Below, in pieces: positions 50,659 through 60,343 of a DNA stretch of 64,000 nucleotides. Below the pieces are notes generated by a model. It was given only the letters and a program-made list of their open reading frames with translations, had not been told where the DNA came from and did not search any database. Each line of letters opens with the position of its first letter. Positions within the stretch are counted from its first letter, which is position 1. Source of the stretch: Marinilabiliales bacterium (lineage in GTDB: Bacteria; Bacteroidota; Bacteroidia; Bacteroidales; ML635J-15). The stretch covers positions 185,743 to 249,742 of the forward strand of contig PKTB01000017.1 in assembly GCA_002869385.1 (NCBI GenBank), in the 5' to 3' direction. Position numbers and translations under genes: made by a program.

Positions 50659-51761
50659 TAATCCAACCTAACTTTAAATTTCTTAACACTAATTAAAATA
50701 AATGATGCTGTCATACCAAGTAATACAAGTAGTTCTTTCCATATATATGATAATCCCAAACCTTTTAGCATTACACTTTTTATAGCCAAAAGGAAATACT
50801 TTGCTGGAACTATTTTACTAAAATACTGTAAGGCTATCGGCATATTTTCTATCGGAAAAATAAAACCAGATAATAGCATAGTTGGCATTAATAATCCAAA
50901 CATAGAAATAAACATTGCTACATGCTGGGTTTTGGCAACCGTCGAAATAAACAAGCCGAGTGATAATGCCATTAAAATAAATGTAAAACTCACTAAAAGC
51001 AAAACAAGCGGATTCCCTAATATCGGAACTTCAAAAACTAAATTTCCAATAACAATTACACTTATTGCGTTTATTACAGATAAGATTGCATATGGTGCCA
51101 ATTTTCCCAAGATTATTTGAATCGGCCTTAAAGGTGAAACCAATAATACTTCCATTGTTCCAATCTCTTTCTCCCTAACGATTGAAATAGAACTCATTAG
51201 CGCAGTAATTACCATAAGTATAAGTGCCATAGTTCCTGGAACAAACATATAAGCTGAGTTTAAATTCTCATTAAATAACATTCGTGGTTCTATTGACACT
51301 TTGATTTGGGATGCACCTATATTTCGTTCTGCAGCGTACTCCTTAGAAATAGCAGAGATATATGAACTAAGTAAATTAGCTAAATTAGGTTCACTGGCAT
51401 CAAGAATAATTTGAATTTCAGCTTTTTTCTCTCTTGTATAATCATTTGCAAAATCTTCTTTAAAAACAACAACAGCTTTTACTTTGTTTGATTTAAAATA
51501 ATGTTCTATTTCATCATAACTGTTTAATAAACCAACTATCTCAATATCATTTGCAGCATCCATTTTATTAATTATTCCTGCTGTCATAATATCGTTTGAT
51601 TTATCCAGCACAGCTACCTTTGCATCCTTTACTTCATTTTTAATGACATATCCAAAAATCAGTATCTGGAATACAGTAATCAAGAACAATATCATTATTG
51701 TTCTAACATCTCTGAAAATATGCAGAAATTCCTTACTTAAAAATGCCAGAAACCTTTTCAT
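50658..51761 (-). CDS. ABC-2 type permease (first subunit)
   Basis: This 367-residue protein has the same layout as the next permease: an N-terminal helix, an extracytoplasmic domain and a C-terminal membrane block. The coupling motif is ISIVREKEIGTMEVLLVSPLRP, and SGFIFPIENMPIALQYFSKIVPAKYF marks the family's late loop. It corresponds to YbhS-type subunits. The gene starts two bases after the ATPase stop and its own stop overlaps the next start, showing tight coupling. Confidence 0.88.
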   Translation of the reverse strand: MKRFLAFLSKEFLHIFRDVRTIMILFLITVFQILIFGYVIKNEVKDAKVAVLDKSNDIMTAGIINKMDAANDIEIVGLLNSYDEIEHYFKSNKVKAVVVFKEDFANDYTREKKAEIQIILDASEPNLANLLSSYISAISKEYAAERNIGASQIKVSIEPRMLFNENLNSAYMFVPGTMALILMVITALMSSISIVREKEIGTMEVLLVSPLRPIQIILGKLAPYAILSVINAISVIVIGNLVFEVPILGNPLVLLLVSFTFILMALSLGLFISTVAKTQHVAMFISMFGLLMPTMLLSGFIFPIENMPIALQYFSKIVPAKYFLLAIKSVMLKGLGLSYIWKELLVLLGMTASFILISVKKFKVRLD

Positions 51762-51763
51762 TT

Positions 51764-52507
51764 TTAATCATTTATAATTTGTTTCCTTGCCAATCTGACA
51801 AAGACATCGTCCATATTACTTGCATTGAACTTCTCCTTTAGTTCTATTGGTGTTCCCATTGCTTCAATTTTACCATCAACCATGATTGACAATCTATCAC
51901 AATACTCTGCTTCATCCATATAATGAGTTGTAACAAAAACTGTAATTCCACTTTCAACTGCCTCATAAATCAAATCCCAGAACTGACGTCTAGTAATAGG
52001 ATCTACACCTGAAGTCGGCTCATCAAGAAACACTATTTTAGGCTTATGAAAAATAGCAACAGAAAAAGCAATTTTTTGCTTCCAACCTAAAGGCAAATCA
52101 CGAACAAGCTTATTTTTAAGCTCATGAATCTGAAGTTTATCAACCAACTCAGCAAACCGAGCTTTAATTTCTTTTCTCTTCACTCCATAAATGCCAGCAT
52201 AAAATTCGATATTTTCTTTAACTGTCAGATCGTCGTAAAGAGAAAAACCCTGACTCATATATCCAATGTTTTGCTTTATTTTATTTCTATGCTTATATGC
52301 ATCATAACCTGCAACGCATACTTTACCCGAAGTAGGAAAAGAAATACCACATAAAATCTTTATAGCAGTTGTTTTTCCGGCTCCATTAGCTCCAAGAAAA
52401 CCAAAAATCTCCGATTTCTTTACCGAAAATGTTAAATTATCATTAGCAGTAAAGTCACCAAATTTCTTTACAAGATTTTCAACTTCTATGATATTTTCTT
52501 CACTCAT
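51764..52507 (-). CDS. ABC transporter ATPase (second)
   Basis: This 247-residue ATPase energises the ABC-2 permeases. It carries Walker A GANGAGKTT (about 35-43), the Q-loop, the signature-like segment LPLGWKQKIAFSVAIFHKP (about 130), Walker B IVFLDEPTSGVDP and the H-loop TTHYMDE. The signature LPLGW is a known variant in these paired ATPases. It begins three bases after the first ATPase stop. In some bacteria the two ATPases are one fused protein (YbhF); here they are separate genes. Confidence 0.92.
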   Translation of the reverse strand: MSEENIIEVENLVKKFGDFTANDNLTFSVKKSEIFGFLGANGAGKTTAIKILCGISFPTSGKVCVAGYDAYKHRNKIKQNIGYMSQGFSLYDDLTVKENIEFYAGIYGVKRKEIKARFAELVDKLQIHELKNKLVRDLPLGWKQKIAFSVAIFHKPKIVFLDEPTSGVDPITRRQFWDLIYEAVESGITVFVTTHYMDEAEYCDRLSIMVDGKIEAMGTPIELKEKFNASNMDDVFVRLARKQIIND

Positions 52508-52510
52508 TTA

Positions 52511-53422
52511 TTAACTAATTATATAATCAATAAAACAATCTTCAATCCCTGCTTTATATACTTCAATTTCAAAATTCGTATCACATTTCGATTTAATATA
52601 ATTGCCTATTTTATCCATTGTCAAATCATCACTCTTAGCTACTACATGCAGACTCTGACCAAAACTATTGGCAGATAACAGTTCCGGCATTTCTCTAACA
52701 AGTTTTAAGACCAACCTTACATTTGGAGTTTTAATATTAAAAATTCTCTTATTAAATTTATTGGTTATTTCATCAGGTGTTCCTGAATCAATGACTTTAC
52801 AATCAAACATCAGTGATATTTTATCACACAATATTGCTTCTTCCATATATGGAGTAGACACAAGAATTGTAATCCCCTTCTCTCGAATGCCTTTTAACAT
52901 ATCCCAGAACTCTCGTCTGGATACAGCATCTACTCCGGTTGTTGGTTCGTCAAGAATTAATATCTCAGGTTTATGTACCAATGCACAAGATAGTGCTAAC
53001 TTTTGTTTCATCCCACCGGAAAGCTTACCTGCACGTCTATCTTTAAAAGGTTCTATCTGAGAGTAAACAGGTGCTATTAAATGATAGTTCTCCTTTATTG
53101 TAGTTCCAAAAACTCGTGCGAAAAACCTAAGATTTTCTTCTACACTCAAATACTGATATAAAGAAAATCTACCCGGCATGTATCCTAGCTTTAATCTAAG
53201 TTTCTTGTATTGCTTTACAGGGTCCAACCCACCAACAAGAACTTTACCTGTATCATGAATTAATAAACTTGTTAGAATTCTCAATAATGTTGTTTTTCCT
53301 GCACCATCAGGACCAATCAAACCATAAAACCCACCTGACTCTACAGACATGCTTAAATTATCAAGAGCTTGTACTTTCTTGAATGATTTGCTTAGATTAT
53401 ATATTTCAATACTATTGTTCAT
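52511..53422 (-). CDS. ABC transporter ATPase (first)
   Basis: The start was set to the ATG at 53422 (MNNSIEIYNLSKSF); longer frames upstream run into a low-complexity repeat. The 303-residue protein has Walker A GPDGAGKTTLLRIL (Ala/Asp variant of GPNGAGKTT), signature KLSGGMKQKLALS, Walker B ILILDEPTTGVD and H-loop STPYMEEA, where the usual His is replaced by Pro-Tyr. A C-terminal extension (about 220-300) is family-typical. It probably pairs with the second ATPase in an asymmetric heterodimer. The gap of 123 bases before it contains heptad repeats. Confidence 0.9.
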   Translation of the reverse strand: MNNSIEIYNLSKSFKKVQALDNLSMSVESGGFYGLIGPDGAGKTTLLRILTSLLIHDTGKVLVGGLDPVKQYKKLRLKLGYMPGRFSLYQYLSVEENLRFFARVFGTTIKENYHLIAPVYSQIEPFKDRRAGKLSGGMKQKLALSCALVHKPEILILDEPTTGVDAVSRREFWDMLKGIREKGITILVSTPYMEEAILCDKISLMFDCKVIDSGTPDEITNKFNKRIFNIKTPNVRLVLKLVREMPELLSANSFGQSLHVVAKSDDLTMDKIGNYIKSKCDTNFEIEVYKAGIEDCFIDYIIS

Positions 53423-53464
53423 TTTATTAGTTACGAGTTTGGAGTGACAAGTGACTAGAGTTCG

Positions 53465-53513
53465 GAGTGACGAGTGACGAGTGACGAGTTGCGAGTTGGA
53501 AGTTGGGAGTTGG
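53465..53513. repeat. Seven 7-base tandem repeats inside the efflux operon
   Basis: Units GAGTGAC (three perfect copies), GAGTTGC, GAGTTGG, AAGTTGG and GAGTTGG follow with exact period seven between the HlyD and first ATPase genes. Less regular copies extend back to about 53431. Confidence 0.8.
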
Positions 53514-53545
53514 TAATTCGAACACATCGTTTCGGCCTTCCATTA

Positions 53546-54445
53546 TTATATCCTTACCTCTCCCGGCATTCCGATTTTTATTTTGCCGTCATTTTTCACT
53601 TTTATCTTAACTGCATAAACCAAGTTTACTCTTTCTTTTTTTGTCTGTATTATCTTAGGAGTAAATTCTGCCTCTGATGATACCCATACTATTTCTCCTT
53701 CATATTCATGATTAGAGTCTTTATCAGCATCTATATATACATTAACCTTTTGTCCAATTTTAAAATCATCAAGTTGATCTCCAGAAACGTAAGCGCGTAA
53801 TATGATTTCGCTTAGATCTGCAAGCTTATATAGTGGTTTACCGGCATTAACAATCTCAAATTGCTGAACATATTTCTCAAGCACTATTCCTTTGACAGGA
53901 TTGATAATTACAGCTCTTGAAATCTGGTCATCTATCAATGCGATACTACTCTCAACAGATTCTAATTCAGCGAATATTGAAGCATTTTGAGTTTTAATTG
54001 TTAGCATTTGTTTATTGAGAATATTAATATGGCCATTAATATCATCTAATTGCTTTTGTGTTGCTGCACCAGACTTTAATAAATTCTCAACTCTTGCCTT
54101 TTCTTTCTCCAGAGTAGTAATCTGTTCTTCGACTACATTTACCTGTGCAATAATATTTGCAAATTTAGACTGGATGACATCCTTTTTACTCAATATTTGT
54201 TCTTTTTGATAATGCAACTGCATTGTATCAATCATACCTATTGTAGAATCAGCAGTTAAGCTCTGTCCTTCGTCAATACCAAAATATAGAAGCTTTCCGT
54301 TTGATTCTGCAGAAATTATGGTTTCTATGGCTTCGAAATTCCCATATGCATCTGCTTCATTATTATCACGATTACACGAAGACACAGAAAATCCCAAGGA
54401 AACAATTACTATTAAACCGATAGTACTAAAAAAACGTCTTTTCAT
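53546..54445 (-). CDS. HlyD/EmrA-type periplasmic adaptor protein (lipoprotein)
   Basis: The ATG at 54445 (MKRRFFSTIGLI) was chosen over an upstream ATG that overlaps the TolC gene. A lipoprotein signal (LGFSVSSC, Cys near residue 23) is followed by a biotinyl-lipoyl-like part, a long coiled-coil hairpin (about 75-160), the return lipoyl strand and a beta-barrel domain ending KIGMPGEVRI. It bridges the inner-membrane ABC exporter and TolC. It matches YbhG-like proteins. The gene lies 19 bases after the TolC stop. Confidence 0.88.
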   Translation of the reverse strand: MKRRFFSTIGLIVIVSLGFSVSSCNRDNNEADAYGNFEAIETIISAESNGKLLYFGIDEGQSLTADSTIGMIDTMQLHYQKEQILSKKDVIQSKFANIIAQVNVVEEQITTLEKEKARVENLLKSGAATQKQLDDINGHINILNKQMLTIKTQNASIFAELESVESSIALIDDQISRAVIINPVKGIVLEKYVQQFEIVNAGKPLYKLADLSEIILRAYVSGDQLDDFKIGQKVNVYIDADKDSNHEYEGEIVWVSSEAEFTPKIIQTKKERVNLVYAVKIKVKNDGKIKIGMPGEVRI

Positions 54446-54464
54446 TTTATTCTCTCTAAAATAA

Positions 54465-55733
54465 CTATTCATAAAGTTCACCTTTTAACATATTATATTT
54501 TACAATTGCCTGATATAAAAGCAACTGGTGCAGTTCCATTTTTAAACGTTGTGTATTTTCGTCATTTAAAACATTTAGGTAATCAGAAGATTTAATAACA
54601 CCATTATTTAACTGAACCAAGTAAGTCTTTGTAATACTCTCCCGAAGCTCTAATATTGATTCATCTTGTTCTGAAATTGCATTGATTTTTTCAATTTTCT
54701 CAGATTGCGCCTCAAGTTTTGCATTTTGATGTAAAAGAAACACCTGTTCATTATTTCTAACAATATCAGACTTTATTTCGAGTAATTGCATTTCATTCTT
54801 TGTCTTATTCCATTCCCATGGTGTCCAGACAAATTTAGCACCTACAATTGCATAAGGTTGAAACTCATTACTTAACATATTTAATCCCGGCCTTCCGTAA
54901 CCAGCCTGTGCAAAAGCAAAAACTTTAGGATTACGAGCTGATTTTAGCAAATCTTTTCCGGCTAAAATTTGGTCTGAGCTATAATCAAACAACAGAAGTT
55001 CCGGACGAGTCATTACTTCATTTAATGATAATTCTGGTGTTGGAACTAAAAAGATAGATAATTCGTCAAATTCTGTATTACAATATTCAGAAAATAGTTT
55101 GATTAAAGAATTTACTTCAAACTGAAGTTCTGTAATATTCTGTTTTAAGACTAGTTTCTCTGCAAGTAACACATCTATCTGAACCTGCATAGCTGCATCG
55201 TTATCCTTTGCTGCACGCAAATCAGAAATAACATTGTCAATCTGCCATTCCTTCATTTGCAGAATTTCAATTTGCTTTTGCAAATTCAAAGCAGCAAAAA
55301 ACAAATCAACTAGCTGTTCCTTATAATGATATATATCCACATTTATTCTCTGCAAATCAGTTTGAAGTCCGGCATTTTCAAGTTCTTTTCTACTTTGTGT
55401 AATACCTCCATCCCAAATTGTCTGACTAAACTCAGCATAAACTTTGTACTGGTCTTTACTGACATCTGGCAGCATATCAGCAAACATTGGATTATCAACC
55501 TCCAACATAGTTACATCTGTTTGCCAAGTCGCTTGTGCATTTATCTTTAAAGATGGATAGTAAGCTATCGTAGATATTTTATTATTAATCTCAACTGATT
55601 GCCTTAAAAGTTCTTCTTTTTTTTTTAAAGGATATGCTTTTTCTGCAAGATTCAGACATGAATCCAAACTTATACTTTGTGAAAATAATCCCAAAGGAAT
55701 TACTGCATAAGCTATTATTAATTTAATTCTCAT
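54465..55733 (-). CDS. TolC-family outer-membrane efflux channel
   Basis: This 422-residue protein has a signal peptide (about 1-19) and two halves of alternating barrel strands and long coiled coils typical of outer-membrane efflux proteins. Visible markers are ISLDSCLNLAEKAYPLKKKEELL near the start and TKTYLVQLNNGVIKSSDYLNVLNDENTQ in the second half. It provides the outer-membrane exit for the efflux pump. The gene is two bases after the TetR stop, so it shares its transcript and control. Confidence 0.9.
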   Translation of the reverse strand: MRIKLIIAYAVIPLGLFSQSISLDSCLNLAEKAYPLKKKEELLRQSVEINNKISTIAYYPSLKINAQATWQTDVTMLEVDNPMFADMLPDVSKDQYKVYAEFSQTIWDGGITQSRKELENAGLQTDLQRINVDIYHYKEQLVDLFFAALNLQKQIEILQMKEWQIDNVISDLRAAKDNDAAMQVQIDVLLAEKLVLKQNITELQFEVNSLIKLFSEYCNTEFDELSIFLVPTPELSLNEVMTRPELLLFDYSSDQILAGKDLLKSARNPKVFAFAQAGYGRPGLNMLSNEFQPYAIVGAKFVWTPWEWNKTKNEMQLLEIKSDIVRNNEQVFLLHQNAKLEAQSEKIEKINAISEQDESILELRESITKTYLVQLNNGVIKSSDYLNVLNDENTQRLKMELHQLLLYQAIVKYNMLKGELYE

Positions 55734-55735
55734 CT

Positions 55736-56353
55736 TTATGCTTTTATCGAATTAATTACAAATTGAGCTAGTTGTTTTCTATGCTCCATTAAAAATGTCT
55801 TATAATCATAATTTACACGAGAAATTATTTCAGAAATAACTGGTTGTCCTATATATGGAAAAATAGATAAAGAAATAATATTCACCATTAAATTAGGAGT
55901 ATTAATATCCTTTCGAATAATCCCCTGCTCTTTCTCAGCATTGATCTGGTCAATTAATGACATATTCATTTCAACAAAATCGATATTGCTCAGAACTTTT
56001 TTTATTAGTTGCGGGTTTCTATTGATCTCATTTAAAAAGAATACAGGAAAATTCCTATTCTTCCATAAAAAATCCTGATGAATTTCAAAAAAGTTTGTAA
56101 TCTTTTCAAAAACAGTTCCTTCTGTATCTAAGACCAAAGTAAATTTCTTAAAAGCCTTTTTTGCTACGATCATAAAAACTTTCTCAAATAGTTTTTCCTT
56201 AGACCTGAAATAATAATGAACGAGAGCTTTATTTATACCAGCCCTGTCAGCAATCTGCTGCATTCTGGCACCGGCAAAGCCTTTCTCCTCAAATTCATCA
56301 GCTGCTGCGTCAATTATTTTTTCTTCTACATTTTCTACATTATCATTAACCAT
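55736..56353 (-). CDS. TetR-family repressor of the efflux operon
   Basis: This 205-residue regulator has the N-terminal helix-turn-helix (EKIIDAAADEFEEKGFAGARMQQIADRAGINKALVHYYFRSK region, about 10-55) and a C-terminal ligand-binding domain. It resembles CecR/YbiH, which controls the matching ybhGFSR pump in enterobacteria. It is the first gene of the operon and a palindrome upstream of its start is a likely operator, so it probably represses itself and the pump. The ligand is unknown. Confidence 0.9.
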   Translation of the reverse strand: MVNDNVENVEEKIIDAAADEFEEKGFAGARMQQIADRAGINKALVHYYFRSKEKLFEKVFMIVAKKAFKKFTLVLDTEGTVFEKITNFFEIHQDFLWKNRNFPVFFLNEINRNPQLIKKVLSNIDFVEMNMSLIDQINAEKEQGIIRKDINTPNLMVNIISLSIFPYIGQPVISEIISRVNYDYKTFLMEHRKQLAQFVINSIKA

Positions 56354-56384
56354 AATGTTTAACTTTTTAGTTTATCTTTTTGGT

Positions 56385-56400
56385 TTAACCATTTGGTCAA
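56385..56400. promoter_or_regulatory. Candidate TetR operator
   Basis: TTAACCA-TT-TGGTCAA is a near-perfect palindrome (core ACCA-TT-TGGT exact, flanks TTA/CAA one mismatch). It lies 32 bases before the tetR ATG and between tetR and a divergent AraC gene, as expected for a regulator operator. Confidence 0.5.
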
Positions 56401-56560
56401 AGATATTACATATTATAATACAATGCAAATTAATTTTATTATTTCTTAAAAAAGTCCGAGATTTATATTCTGAACCAAATATTTTGCTTTTACTTATTAT
56501 TAAGTGATTAGCTTGATAATAATTGAAACTTATATTCGTTAAGAAACAAACCAAATTAAA

Positions 56561-57634
56561 ATGTTAGAGACAGTTATCTGGATTGGCTTATCACAAAGTC
56601 TTTTTGCTGGGATTATAATAGCGGCAAAACCAAAGGCTCAGGTCCAGGATAAGATATTATCAGCTTGGCTATTTCTGTTAGCAATTGAATTTTTATCCTG
56701 CGGAATTGACTTTTTACTTTGGGGAACTCCAATGTTATCAAGTTCCTTTTTGCTTTTTAACCCTGCCTTTTATCTTTACGTAAAGTCATTAACTACACCT
56801 AACTTCAAACTACAGAAGTTACAATTATTACATCTTACTCCATATATAGTTTTTGAATTAAGTACATACATCTTAAAACAAAAATTTACATTAAATGATT
56901 TCTTCCTTTCAGATTCTAACCAATGGTTTAGATATGCTTTCTCTATAGCATCAGTAATATCATGGATTATCTATAATTACTTAAGTATTATAATGGTTTC
57001 CAAGCACAGAAAGAAACTTGAAAACGAATTCTCTGCCATCCAAAAAGAGAATAATCTAAAATGGCTTTTATTTTTAATTATAATTTACAATCTCTATTGT
57101 GGTTTTTCATTAATATTGGGTATTGTTTTAGTAAGTGCTCCTAACTCTATTCCTCCACATTATATTTATAACTATTCAGCTCTTTTGATACTGATATACA
57201 TCTTTGGATTTTATGGCTTAAGGCAAAAAAGAATTTTTATCCCGGAAAAAACAAATGAAATAAGCAAAGAGAAATATGCAAAGTCTGTTTTAACTGATGC
57301 TAGGAAATCTGAGATAAAAAACAGAATTATTAGTTTTGTTGAAGATACTGAGGCCTATCTTAAACCTGACATTAATATGACGTGGTTAAGTAATCAAACG
57401 GGTATACCAAAGCATAATATTACAGAAGTCCTAAGTACAGAAATGAATAATAATTTTTTTGGTTTTATTAACGAATATAGAGTAAAAAAAGTTAAAGAGC
57501 TGCTAATGAGAAAAAATGACTATTAAATTGAGGGAATTGGTTATGAATGTGGTTTTAGCAGTAAATCTTCATTCTTTACTGTTTTTAAAAGCATAACCGG
57601 AATGACACCCTCCGAATATAGAAAAAGTGATTAA
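56561..57634 (+). CDS. Membrane-embedded AraC-family regulator, in-frame TAA
   Basis: The 358-codon frame has about six to seven N-terminal membrane helices (about 1-220) and a C-terminal AraC helix-turn-helix pair (about 250-355). The DNA-binding part shows [36 protein letters not shown] and, after the stop, [30 protein letters not shown] at codon 322 (57524-57526) is followed in frame by the second helix-turn-helix, so without readthrough the protein would lose DNA binding. Likely a membrane sensor acting on DNA directly; the target is unknown. It is divergent from the TetR operon. Confidence 0.78.
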
Positions 57635-57758
57635 TTTATAAATATCTTGTTCAACTTTTAAATCTATAACTCTTTTTAGGCATTTTGACATTAAATTTGA
57701 TCTTATTGACAAAGCGATAAGATAATTTCGTAAATTTATTCATTAAACCAAATATACT

Positions 57759-58184
57759 ATGTCACGCTCAATCTTAATTATTGCTGTTATAATTGCAAAT
57801 TCATTTTGCATTAATGCACAAAAATTAACTATTAAAATTGGTGGGATTCGAAACACAAAGGGAACTATTAAATTAGCATTCTTCACAAATAATGATGATT
57901 TTAAATCAGAGAAGCCAACTATTGAAAAAATTGTTGACAAAAATTTCGTTCGTAATGGATTTATTTGTTTGAATTATACAGATATCCCAAAGGGAACATA
58001 TGGTATTGCCTTACTAGATGATGAAAATGAAGATGGTGAAATGACATTTAAATGTTTTGTACCGGTTGAAGGCTATGGCTTTTCAAATTATATCCACAAA
58101 GGAATGAGCAAACCAAATTTTAATAAATTTAGCTTTAAATTTGATGCCGATCTAATTGTTATTATCAAAGTTAAATACATATAA
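57759..58184 (+). CDS. Exported DUF2141 protein
   Basis: This 141-residue protein has a signal peptide (about 1-20, FCINA|QKL) and a single beta-sandwich DUF2141 domain. The family pattern is visible in KLTIKIGGIRNTKGTIKLAFF, YTDIPKGTYGIALLDDENEDGEM and EGYGFSNYIHKG. The function of the domain is unknown. It is probably periplasmic or surface. The gene ends at a bidirectional terminator shared with the converging Omp28-like gene. Confidence 0.85.
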   Translation: MSRSILIIAVIIANSFCINAQKLTIKIGGIRNTKGTIKLAFFTNNDDFKSEKPTIEKIVDKNFVRNGFICLNYTDIPKGTYGIALLDDENEDGEMTFKCFVPVEGYGFSNYIHKGMSKPNFNKFSFKFDADLIVIIKVKYI

Positions 58185-58187
58185 AAA

Positions 58188-58206
58188 ATGCCGACAGTGT
58201 CGGCAT
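58188..58206. terminator. Bidirectional terminator between the DUF2141 and Omp28-like genes
   Basis: ATGCCGAC pairs with GTCGGCAT across AGT, with A- and T-runs on either side. It lies 18 bases beyond the extended end (58224) of the Omp28-like gene, supporting that longer end. Confidence 0.85.
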
Positions 58207-58223
58207 TTTTTATACTCAGTCTA

Positions 58224-60299
58224 TTATTGCTTGGTGAATTTCTTTCTGTATGTATTATTTACATCAGATATTTCTAAGAAGTAAATTCCTGAATTTAATT
58301 CGGAAACATCTAATTTCTCAACAAGCCTTCAGGATTTTACAACCTGCCCACTAATATTAAATATTGTATAAACACTTTCATTTTCAAAATCTAAAATATG
58401 AAGTTCATTAGTTACAGGATTAGGGAATAATTCAAGATTTACTCTCTCAATTTTAGAGACATCGCTTCCCTCCCAACCTGTAAACCATTGATAAGTTCTA
58501 TCAATAATATCATTTCTTGAATTCTCATCTTGAATTTGCTCTAATCCAAAAGCAAAATATGCAACTTTACCAGATCCTTTATAGTTTTTAACTCCGGCAG
58601 CTTCTCCATTTGGATAATAAAGAATTTCACTTGCATTTCCGTATGCTTTAACTTCATCAGGAGCAAACTCATCCGAATATGCATTATATAAACTGACACT
58701 AGTAATTCCGCTATATATTGAATCAACAGTTGAGCTAATTGCATTATTTGTTGAAGCTCCATCATCTAAATAACTGGCAGAAATATAATTTTGGTAGAAC
58801 ATTTTTTGTTTGATCCCGGTAGAAGTTCCTGTTGTACCCCAAATATCTTTTCCTATATCCTGTCCTGCTATTAAGATATTACCACCATCATTGACAAATG
58901 AAGTTAAAACATCTGCTTGACCTTCAGTCAATACCTGTAATGTTCCTCCTATATTCATATAAATATTATCGACATTTGCCAATAATCCTAACTCACTGGC
59001 TTGCTCCAATGTATAACCTGGTATTGCACCGGTAGTATTGCAACCAGCTTCACTTAAACCAGTTGTATATACCTCTTGATAATCTGAGCTAACAATTGAA
59101 TTACTTGTCCCAGAACCATTAACTATTAAATTATCAACGCCAGAAACAACAAAAACTTCAGCAATTTTTTCAGGTTCTGCAGGATAAGAATCGCTGGTTA
59201 ATGTCAACTCACAATGTGCAACTCCAACAGTAGTACCTGGAGTAACACTTATAACTACATTTTTAATCTCATCCGGATCAAGTGTTAAACTTGCTGATTC
59301 AGTATAAAGAACTTCATTAACAGAAAAAGACACATCCCAATCTGCAGGGGCATCATTATCTAAACTTAAAGTAACATTTTGAGATTCGTTTAACCCATTT
59401 ATTAAAGTAACATCAAAATCTGACACAATTCCTGATTCTCCTGAAGCTAAGGGCTCGTTAGTAAATAAACGTCCGTAATCTGATTCAATCTCACCATTAT
59501 GCAAGCCATCAATAATAGGGACTTCTACTCCGGTTAACACTTCTTGTTTTGTTTCTGTAATAAATGCAACGATATTACAATTCTCAGCAACAAACTCTTC
59601 ATCTAGAGTATAAGTATATGTTCTATTTACAACTGTACCGGCTTCAATATCTTCGATCTCATCACCCCATTGACCAGTTAGCAAATGGCGTAACATATGT
59701 TTATGATCATAAGACGAACCTCCACCATTTTGATAACCAATAACATGATTTTCAACTAGTGCTACTTGAAAAAAGTTTGATTCAATACCAAATGGTAAGC
59801 CTTCAACATAATATGCTTCAACTGTTACTGAAACTTCACGTGTATCAGAATTATATACTGTTGATACGCCAAGGTTAACAGGCGAAGATTCTTCAAAGAT
59901 TCTATCTGCTGCTGCTGGCCATGCATCTCTGTATAAGGCAGTACCTCCTTCTTCTGACAAATCAACAAACAAATGTCTGTTAATAGTAGCTGATGGATAC
60001 CCTCCTAAGCCACTCTGTCCTTCTAAGCCACTGCCAAATGATGTACGATAATCGGGCTGTCCTTCAGAAGGTGTTGCATAGTATCCGGTATGAATATTAA
60101 TTATGAATACTTTCTCAGGATAATTCCCCAATAATTCTTCTGCGGCATCATGCCCATAAGGACAAGCCGGACAATTAATTCCTGTAAACTCTTCAAGCAC
60201 AACCGCTTTTTTTTGGGGTCTTGTTGTTACAATATCTTGAGCAAATGTAACACCAGACATGATAACAGTAATTAAGCCCCACAATAGTAGTTTTTTCAT
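58224..60299 (-). CDS. Omp28-related secreted protein with T9SS tail, in-frame TGA
   Basis: The 692-codon frame has a signal peptide (about 1-20), a thioredoxin-like Omp28 domain (about 25-290) with VLEEFTGINCPACPYGHDAAE (CxxC), an Ig-like region and a T9SS type A sorting tail (NLELFPNPVTNELHILD, YTIFNISGQVVKS). TGA at codon 657 (58329-58331) interrupts the sorting tail, but the frame continues as RLVEKLDVSELNSGIYFLEISD, the classic tail motif, to a stop at 58224. Without it the protein would lose export sorting. The missing residue is likely Gly (GGA) or Arg (CGA). Confidence 0.8.
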
Positions 60300-60343
60300 A
60301 ATTCTTTAGTATTTATAGTTTTAGTTTTATTGTAAACTAGTCA

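Noticed and set aside
53423..53527. N-terminal extension of the first ABC ATPase
   Set aside because: The extra 35 residues are translated heptad repeat; homologs start at MNNSIEIYNL.
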